NCBI GenBank assembly: GCA_964462685.1
Contig: CAYWYR010000025.1
Coordinates: 1-39,185, forward strand
From: CAYWYR01 sp964462685
GTDB taxonomy: Bacteria; Bacteroidota; Ignavibacteria; Kapaibacteriales; UBA2268
Length of the DNA stretch: 39,185 nt
Direction of reading: 5' to 3'
Shown here: in pieces, positions 34,143-39,185 of the stretch
Layout: every line of letters starts with the position of its first letter
Position numbering within the stretch: the first letter of the stretch is position 1
Position numbers and translations under genes: made by a program
Notes under the pieces: generated by a model
The model's input: only the letters and a program-made list of their open reading frames with translations
Databases searched by the model: none
Told to the model about the DNA's origin: nothing

Positions 34143-34919
34143 TGCGTTTTCTGTGGAGTGGTGAATTACTTTTTCAAGAGGTAGATTTTTGACCTCAGCT
34201 ATCTTTTGTGCTACGTTTGGCACATACGAAGGTTCATTACGCTTGCCCCTAAAAGGTACAGGAGCCATATATGGTGCATCTGTCTCTATCATGAATTTAT
34301 CCAGTGGTACGGCTTCAACTGCTTCCAGATTAGCGAACTTTTTGAATGTGATATTGCCTGTAAATGATACCATTAACCCTGTATCGATGGCTTCCTCCAT
34401 TATTTTTCTGTTTTCAGAAAAGCAATGCAAAACGCCGTTTAATTCTCCTTTTGTATCATATTTGATTTTGTAGAATGTATCGATACACATTTGCTCTGCA
34501 TCTCGGCTGTGGATTAGAGCTGGCAGGCCTGATTCAGCTGATAATTTCAGATGCCATTCGAATACTTCTTGCTGGACTTTTTTATCTATGAAATCGTAAA
34601 AATATTCTAAACCTATCTCTCCGATAGCTATTACTTTATCTCTTTTTGTAGCATTGCGTATATCATTTCCTACTTGTTCGGTAAACTTATCGGCGGAATG
34701 GGGGTGAATACCTATCCCCTGATATACATTTTCGTATTGTTCGGTGAGCTGCTGAAGTCTTTCAAACCGGTTCGGTTCTATAGCCGGTATAACTATTTTC
34801 TTTACGTTGGCTCCTTCCGCCCTTGATACTGTTTCGGCAAAGTCACCCTTGAATTCATCAGCATCTATATGGGTATGGGTATCTATCAAGTAGTCGTATT
34901 CTTTCAAAGTATTAGCCAC
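33396..34919 (-). CDS. TatD-family hydrolase fused in frame to an outer-membrane barrel protein
   Basis: Encodes 507 residues in one frame. Residues 11-262 are a complete TatD-type metal-dependent DNase: H15-x-H17 in DTHTHID, E101 in GEIGLEY, H137, H165 in LHCFSE, and D214 in ETDAPY, ending in the family's usual HHSTENA-x-EFF. Immediately after, MEFFKFTLISFIMLAFGVSTHAQ (260-282) has every mark of a signal peptide. The remaining 225 residues are barrel strands (FGIGVLIGGNTI, YFSTELSYIYS, AVPRLSITYYPVW) ending in W. The start is GTG at 34919; a TTG at 34889 would give the more usual LIDTHTH beginning. A cytosolic enzyme joined to an exported barrel is biologically odd, see the alternative start. 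Confidence 0.85.
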   Translation of the reverse strand: MANTLKEYDYLIDTHTHIDADEFKGDFAETVSRAEGANVKKIVIPAIEPNRFERLQQLTEQYENVYQGIGIHPHSADKFTEQVGNDIRNATKRDKVIAIGEIGLEYFYDFIDKKVQQEVFEWHLKLSAESGLPALIHSRDAEQMCIDTFYKIKYDTKGELNGVLHCFSENRKIMEEAIDTGLMVSFTGNITFKKFANLEAVEAVPLDKFMIETDAPYMAPVPFRGKRNEPSYVPNVAQKIAEVKNLPLEKVIHHSTENAMEFFKFTLISFIMLAFGVSTHAQGRYDGYEDDTEEVDNTTDKTFGIGVLIGGNTIIDNLTYIEDDGRVGTSSRSQDGLLAFGGNLDYHFNRYFSTELSYIYSQNSAITEDFPDIDPYTYNKILAMANFNLNPDNAINFIIGVGGGMVFAEETYSIAAPIPGNPDNVEPVTFEFENFLLSASFGIGYDLQIQEQIINFNAGFLFMLQQEELTGNFFITNNRGANQLFEDVPFNRYFAVPRLSITYYPVW

Positions 34920-35240
34920 ACTTTCATTGTTTTGTATCAGAAAGCAATAGAAACGAATCTGATTAGAGTGAGTTGTAGTTGGGGTTGTTGTTCGCTTTAT
35001 TTTTTCGGGAAGGTCAAACGCATGGGGTTTTTAATTGCTGCTCGGGATAAGTGGTGATTGGATACAGGTATAACAGCTTAAAATATTTCGCCGCTGCGGT
35101 AATTAGGATTGTAGTAAGTTGATCAATATTGAATTGTCTCTGCCTTGGTTCCGATTCAGATGTCGGAGGGGGATGCTTTTTACGACAAACGAAATAACGG
35201 CGAGGCATGCCACGCCGCTACCGTTGATCTTTTGATTTAT
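34920..35240. repeat. Intergenic region with composite palindromic repeat
   Basis: No gene is visible. TCCGA (35150-35154) and TCGGA (35163-35167) form a small hairpin, followed by a G run. At 35196-35226 lies a near-palindrome centred on GGCATGCC with CGGCG / CGCCG flanks. On its minus strand it shares the order GTAGCG...GGCATGCCTCGC with the element at 741-770. Its position just after hslU means that it could also act as that operon's transcription end, though no T run follows. Confidence 0.7.
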
Positions 35241-36677
35241 TTATAGTATAAACTGACTTAGATCAGTGTCTTTTACTATTTCGCCAAGGCCTTCTGATAC
35301 TTTATCACCATCGATATTGATATTGTTCTCTTCGATATTGTCAGGGGCGTTATAGAGAGTGTTTTCGAGTAAAGTGGTCAATATAGTATGTAGTCTTCTG
35401 GCTCCGATATTGGTAACTTCATCATTTACCTGGGCGGCTATCTGCGCTATGCGTTTTATTCCTGATTCCTCAAAGGTCAGCGTTATACCTTCAGTCCCTA
35501 GAAGCGCCTGGTACTGAGTTGTAAGTGCGTTTTTCGGAATTGTCAGTATTTTTACGAAGTCTTCTTCTGTAAGCGAATCAAGCTCCACACGAATAGGAAA
35601 TCTACCTTGGAGTTCAGGTATCAGATCCGATGGCTTCGATACATGGAAAGCGCCACTGGCGATAAAGAGGATATGCTGGGTGCTGACAGGGCCGTATTTT
35701 GTGTTCACGGTTGAGCCTTCGACAATTGGGAGCAAATCGCGTTGCACTCCTTCTCTTGATACTTCACCGCTTCCTTTGGCATCGCTGCTGCGGCTTGCTA
35801 CTTTATCGATCTCATCTAAGAACACTATACCGGAGTTCTCGGCTCTCATAAGCGCTTCTTTCACTGCCGCATCCATATCGATAAGCTTTGCTGCTTCTTC
35901 TTTTTCGATCAATGGGAGAGCGTCTGCTATCTTGGTCTTACGTTTTTTCGGCTTTTTTGGCATTATATTGCCAAGCATTTCTTGTATGTTCATGCCCATA
36001 TCGTCCATTCCTATCGGCCCGAGTATCTGCATGTTTGGTGCTTGGTCTGTAACCAGTTCAATTTCTATCTCACGATCATCTAGCGTTCCGTTATCCAGCA
36101 TTTTTCGGAATTTTTCGCGAGTCTCGTTGTTCTGGCTTATTTCGTCATCGCTGGCGGTATCGAATGACGGGCCTTTTTTCAGAGGTGGGATAAGAACATC
36201 TAGGATTCTCTCCTCGGCGTTTTTACGTGCTTTTTCTTTTACTCTTTCGGTCATTTCATCCTTGACCATAGCCACGGACTTTTCTACGAGGTCTCGTATC
36301 ATTGATTCGACATCTCTACCGACATAGCCGACCTCTGTAAATTTGGTAGCCTCGAGCTTGATGAAAGGTGCCCCTGCCAGTTTGGCAAGCCTACGGGCTA
36401 TTTCTGTCTTCCCGACACCAGTTGGGCCTATCATTATGATATTATTGGGCATGATCTCTTCACGTAGCCCGTCCGGTACGTTCTGGCGACGCCAGCGATT
36501 ACGCAGAGCAACTGCAACTGCTTTCTTGGCGTTGTGCTGGCCAATGATATATTTATCTAACTCTTCTACGACTCCGCGGGGAGTAAGGCTTTTTTCTAGT
36601 GATTGATAGCCGCTTTCTTGATTGTTATCGGCTGCTGAATCAATACTTATCTGTTCTTTTTCCAAAATTTCACTCAT
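35241..36677 (-). CDS. hslU: ATP-dependent protease ATPase subunit HslU
   Basis: Unfoldase of the HslUV (ClpYQ) protease; feeds proteins into HslV. Encodes 478 residues. LTPRGVVEELDKYIIGQ is the canonical start of the fold, preceded by about 30 extra residues. Walker A GPTGVGKT is at 84-91, pore-loop GYVG at 117-120, and Walker B IVFLDEID at 284-291. Between them (about 130-270) lies the HslU I-domain, here rich in charged residues. The C-terminal tail LSQFIL matches the end that docks into HslV. It lies 19 nt downstream of hslV. Confidence 0.98.
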   Translation of the reverse strand: MSEILEKEQISIDSAADNNQESGYQSLEKSLTPRGVVEELDKYIIGQHNAKKAVAVALRNRWRRQNVPDGLREEIMPNNIIMIGPTGVGKTEIARRLAKLAGAPFIKLEATKFTEVGYVGRDVESMIRDLVEKSVAMVKDEMTERVKEKARKNAEERILDVLIPPLKKGPSFDTASDDEISQNNETREKFRKMLDNGTLDDREIEIELVTDQAPNMQILGPIGMDDMGMNIQEMLGNIMPKKPKKRKTKIADALPLIEKEEAAKLIDMDAAVKEALMRAENSGIVFLDEIDKVASRSSDAKGSGEVSREGVQRDLLPIVEGSTVNTKYGPVSTQHILFIASGAFHVSKPSDLIPELQGRFPIRVELDSLTEEDFVKILTIPKNALTTQYQALLGTEGITLTFEESGIKRIAQIAAQVNDEVTNIGARRLHTILTTLLENTLYNAPDNIEENNINIDGDKVSEGLGEIVKDTDLSQFIL

Positions 36678-36696
36678 TTAATATTTTTTTTCTGCT

Positions 36697-37251
36697 TTAT
36701 AATACTTCTACCGTAGCGTTCTCATTTGTATAGATACAAATCTCTCCAGCTATCTGCAATGAATTCTTCACTATACTCTCCGCATCCATATCTGAGAATC
36801 TGAGCAGTGCCCTGCCTGCCGACAGCGCGTAAGTTCCGCCCGAGCCTATCGCCACAATATCGTCATCTGGTTCGATAACATCGCCCGTACCTGAAATAAG
36901 GAGCATTTTATCCTTATCCATGGTGATCATCATAGCTTCTAGTTTGCGTAGGTAGCGGTCTGTTCGCCAGTCTTTGGCGAGCTCGATAGCTGCTCTTTCA
37001 AGCTTTCCGCTATGCTGTTCCAGCTTTTCCTCGAAACGCTGAAGAAGCGTGAAAGCATCAGCCGTAGAGCCGGCGAACCCTACCAGGATCTTGTTATTGT
37101 AAAGCCTTCTCACCTTTTTTGTGGAGTGCTTCATTACGGTGTTCCCTAAGGAAACCTGTCCATCGGCACCGAGTGCAGCCTGCCCGTTTCTGATACATCC
37201 GACAACGGTAGTTGATCTTATTTTCTGTTCTTTACTCAAATCTAAACTCAA
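36697..37251 (-). CDS. hslV: ATP-dependent protease peptidase subunit HslV
   Basis: Threonine protease of the HslUV complex. Encodes 184 residues. The catalytic Thr begins the mature enzyme at T14 in RS-TTVVG, so there is a propeptide of 13 residues. G-DGQVSLGNTVMK, RKVRRL, GFAGSTADAFTLL, GSGG-x-YA-x-AGRALL are family motifs. No in-frame ATG is available: the codon at 37249-37251 is TTG, an in-frame stop lies just upstream, and the nearest ATG (37259-37261) is out of frame, opening a 9-codon ORF that ends at 37232. Translation therefore probably starts at TTG. Confidence 0.96.
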   Translation of the reverse strand: MSLDLSKEQKIRSTTVVGCIRNGQAALGADGQVSLGNTVMKHSTKKVRRLYNNKILVGFAGSTADAFTLLQRFEEKLEQHSGKLERAAIELAKDWRTDRYLRKLEAMMITMDKDKMLLISGTGDVIEPDDDIVAIGSGGTYALSAGRALLRFSDMDAESIVKNSLQIAGEICIYTNENATVEVL

Positions 37252-37316
37252 TTGTATTCATTTTATAATCTTTAGACGCACATACTTACCAAATGGTGAG
37301 CCTATTAGGGTGAATG

Positions 37317-37329
37317 TGACAAAATGGCA
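37317..37329. promoter_or_regulatory. Imperfect inverted repeat upstream of hslV
   Basis: TGACA-AAA-TGGCA is an inverted repeat with one mismatch, 66-78 nt upstream of the hslV start codon. Its position suggests an operator or promoter element for the hslVU protease genes, which are stress-induced in many bacteria. No regulator can be named. Confidence 0.3.
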
Positions 37330-37357
37330 AATAGGAGATATCCGATGATCGAGTTTA

Positions 37358-37418
37358 TGACTTATAAGTAAAGGAATGACTATAAAGGCAAAAAGTTTGA
37401 CTTATAAGTAAAGGAATG
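37358..37418. repeat. Pair of exact 21-bp direct repeats, 40-bp period
   Basis: Identical 21-nt units occupy 37358-37378 and 37398-37418. Each contains the perfect 10-bp palindrome ACTTATAAGT followed by AAAGGAATG. The 19-nt spacer ends in AAAGTT, close to the GAGTTTA that precedes the first unit, so the repeat is slightly longer than 21 nt. They lie about 110-165 nt upstream of hslV and just after the permease stop codon. Two operator sites for a dimeric regulator are the simplest reading. Confidence 0.85.
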
Positions 37419-37443
37419 TTCAGTTCACATTGAATTTTAAAGA

Positions 37444-38334
37444 TCAATCAACTTTAAGAAGCTTGGACTGCACGACGGAAAAGATTATCAGTACAGCAAA
37501 AAGGAAGTACGCCATAGCCGAGGCATACCCCATCTGACCGATATGGGTAAAGGCTTCTTCGTATATCTGGTAAACTATAGTGCTTGTGGTTCCGAGTGGG
37601 CCGCCTTTCGTCATTATCAGGATTTCTATGAAAACCTGGAAAGATTTTATGGTATTGACAATTATAACGAACGCAAAAGTAGGCTTTAACAGTGGAAGTG
37701 TTATCGATATGAACTGACGGAACTTGCTTGCACCGGCCAGCTCAGCCGCATCATAGAGATCGGGTGAGATAGACTGCATACCTGCTATGAAAAGAATCAT
37801 ATAGTAACCGATAGCCATCCATACATCCATTGCCATAATAGATAAAAGAGCTAAATCAGGATCGAGCAGCCAGCTACCTTCGGGGTACGGCAGCCCTAGA
37901 GCTTGCAGAAGCGTATTTATATAGCCATTCCCTGAATATAGATTCGTGAATACAAGTGCCACAACCACAAGCGAGGTAACGGAGGGAAGGAAGTATGTAG
38001 CACGGAAAAACGACTGAAATCTAGTGGTTTTGCTATTGATAAGTGCTGCGAGTATAACCGCTAAGGCCACTGTGACCGGTACTGTGCCAACAGTAAAGAA
38101 CACAGTATTACCTAGAGCTTGCAGGAAATTCTCGTCCCCGAACATTCGTATATAGTTATCAAGCCCTACCCATACAGCTTCCCCGGTAAATGAGTTATAG
38201 TCGCTTAGGCTTAGATAGAGTGAATACCCCAAAGGATAAAGCCAGAAAACCAATAAAGTTATTATCCAAGGCGCAAGAAACAGAAGAGTGTAGAGTCTGT
38301 TTTTAGTTTTATTGGATATGGAGGTATGGGGCAT
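37444..38334 (-). CDS. ABC sugar transporter permease (MalF/UgpA family)
   Basis: Encodes 296 residues with six membrane segments. N-terminal LYTLLFLAPWIITLLVFWLYPL is the carbohydrate-uptake class 1 signature, followed by GLDNYIRMF. The EAA loop that contacts the ATPase is AAELAGASKFRQFISITLPLLKPT. It starts 3 nt after the stop of nadC, so the two are co-transcribed. The usual neighbours of such a permease (second permease, solute-binding protein, ATPase) are missing on the downstream side; they may lie beyond the window or elsewhere. The sugar is unknown. Confidence 0.92.
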   Translation of the reverse strand: MPHTSISNKTKNRLYTLLFLAPWIITLLVFWLYPLGYSLYLSLSDYNSFTGEAVWVGLDNYIRMFGDENFLQALGNTVFFTVGTVPVTVALAVILAALINSKTTRFQSFFRATYFLPSVTSLVVVALVFTNLYSGNGYINTLLQALGLPYPEGSWLLDPDLALLSIMAMDVWMAIGYYMILFIAGMQSISPDLYDAAELAGASKFRQFISITLPLLKPTFAFVIIVNTIKSFQVFIEILIMTKGGPLGTTSTIVYQIYEEAFTHIGQMGYASAMAYFLFAVLIIFSVVQSKLLKVD

Positions 38335-38337
38335 GTA

Positions 38338-39185
38338 TCAGATATCGCCTTCTAGCACTTCTGCGTGTATGTCTATATTCGGTGCTGAATGCGTTATCGC
38401 ACCGAGCGAAATATAATCAATGCCGGTATCAAGATAGTGCGTAATTGTATCTATAGTAATACCGCCGCTTGATTCAATCGCTATCTGGCTACCTCTGGGG
38501 TCTTGTCTAATAAGCTTTACGCACTCGATCGTTTCTTGCCTGTTCATATTATCTAAGAGGAAGCCATCAGCATTGCTTGCTAATGCTTCTGGGATCTGCT
38601 CTATGGAATCCACCTCTATCTCGATCTTCATATCGGGGAATTTCTTTTGGATCGATTCGATGGCTTCAGTAATGCTACCAGCCGCTGCGATATGATTATC
38701 TTTTATCATGATCCCTTCACTAAGGTTGTAGCGGTGGTTTTTCCCACCGCCGCATGCCACTGCATACTTTTCGAACATGCGGAGGCCTGGGATTGTTTTG
38801 CGGGTATCAAGTATAGTTACACCATGCGGTTTAGCGATATCCACAAACTCGGCTGTTTTTGTGGCGATACCGGATAATCTTTGAAGTAGATTCAAGACTA
38901 TTCTCTCTCGTCGTAACAGTTCAAGTGTTGGGCCTGAAACATAAGCGATATGATCGCCGGCTTTGAGTTTTTGACCGTCCTGAACAAGCAATTCTGTTTG
39001 GCAGCCATTCCCGAAACCTGCCCCAATTATATCGCTTCCTGCGAATATACAGTTTTCCCTTGTACGTAGCATTATCTTGCTCTTGTGCGTCTCGGGGAAG
39101 ATCGGTATTGAGGTAGAATCACCTGTTGGCGCGTCCTCTTCGAGGTATTCATCGATCTTTCTTGATACGAACTCTTCGGGTAATG
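38338..39185 (-). CDS. nadC: Nicotinate-nucleotide pyrophosphorylase (carboxylating), 5' end beyond window
   Basis: Quinolinate phosphoribosyltransferase of de novo NAD synthesis. The coding frame runs from 38338 to the window edge, so the N-terminus is missing by perhaps a few residues. The visible start reads LPEEFVSRKIDEYLEEDAPT, followed by GDSTS, the expected N-terminal EDx3GD motif. RERIVLNLLQRLSGIAT, TRKTIPGLRMFEKYAV, CGGGKNHRYNLSEGIMIKD with the quinolinate-binding Arg/His/Lys set, IEVDSIEQ and ESSGGIT follow. HR-x-NLSEGIMIKDNHI separates it from ModD. It lies 3 nt upstream of the ABC permease gene. Confidence 0.94.
   Translation of the reverse strand, partial: LPEEFVSRKIDEYLEEDAPTGDSTSIPIFPETHKSKIMLRTRENCIFAGSDIIGAGFGNGCQTELLVQDGQKLKAGDHIAYVSGPTLELLRRERIVLNLLQRLSGIATKTAEFVDIAKPHGVTILDTRKTIPGLRMFEKYAVACGGGKNHRYNLSEGIMIKDNHIAAAGSITEAIESIQKKFPDMKIEIEVDSIEQIPEALASNADGFLLDNMNRQETIECVKLIRQDPRGSQIAIESSGGITIDTITHYLDTGIDYISLGAITHSAPNIDIHAEVLEGDI

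Noticed and set aside
35680..36327. 215-codon plus-strand frame opposite hslU
   Set aside because: It is the antisense shadow of hslU; its Ser/Phe/Ile-rich composition is typical of such shadows.
37358..37418. Minimal CRISPR array
   Set aside because: Only two repeat units, a 19-nt spacer that itself partly resembles the repeat, and no cas genes in the window.
1..39185. tRNA, rRNA, insertion sequence or prophage block
   Set aside because: No tRNA T-loop in a cloverleaf context, no ribosomal RNA segment, no transposase, integrase or phage structural genes were seen; the terminase-like gene stands alone.

Overview
The window looks like a chromosomal segment of a member of the FCB superphylum (Bacteroidota/Chlorobiota/Ignavibacteria-Kapabacteria side). 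The evidence is several secreted proteins with C-terminal domains of the type IX secretion (T9SS) kind, an Omp28-type thioredoxin-fold surface protein carrying choice-of-anchor D (ASH-like) repeats, OmpA proteins with PD40 propeller repeats, LamG surface proteins, a separate bifunctional phosphoglucose/phosphomannose isomerase, and many genes without a clear Shine-Dalgarno sequence. The exact phylum is an inference; a Kapabacteria-like lineage would fit best.

Layout. 1-1061: an orphan terminase-small-subunit-like HTH gene whose 3' end runs into a cluster of palindromes and a G-quadruplex-capable repeat. 1062-4633: a lipoprotein with two internal repeats, guaA, and two small uncharacterised genes. 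4741-7715 (minus): phosphoglucose/phosphomannose isomerase followed by glmS, a likely fructose-6-phosphate to glucosamine-6-phosphate pair. 8167-14566: the 904-residue Omp28/ASH/T9SS protein, a trxA-pterin dehydratase overlapping pair, and an eno-phosphohexomutase pair. 14889-21667: three large cell-surface proteins in a row (PD40-OmpA, LamG/ASH/T9SS, and a barrel protein with two OmpA-like domains), the last two overlapping by 4 nt. 21796-22532: an AT-rich two-gene island with a candidate restriction-endonuclease-fold protein. 22579-25938: pnuC, a zinc alcohol dehydrogenase, and a photolyase/cryptochrome with altered FAD-site motifs. 26226-27727: sugar-phosphate transferase plus polysaccharide deacetylase (surface glycan). 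27724-30702 (minus): a lipoprotein nuclease/phosphatase, an acetyltransferase and an aldehyde dehydrogenase. 30816-31478: pth. 31499-37251 (minus): hslV, hslU, an in-frame TatD/outer-membrane-barrel fusion, a non-canonical Nramp-like transporter and a toxin-antitoxin pair. 37444-39185 (minus): an ABC sugar permease without its partners and a nadC cut by the window edge.

Most of the window is ordinary chromosome with housekeeping genes. The items most worth a second look are: the TatD/porin-like fusion with an internal signal peptide at its junction; the AT-rich pair with a BamHI-like D...ExE motif and no methyltransferase; the shared palindromic repeats near both ends of the window, one of which supplies the C-terminus of a gene; a pair of exact 21-bp direct repeats with a palindromic core upstream of a TTG-initiated hslV; and enzymes that have lost canonical family residues (Nramp, photolyase). 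All homology statements come from reading motifs by eye; no database search was run.
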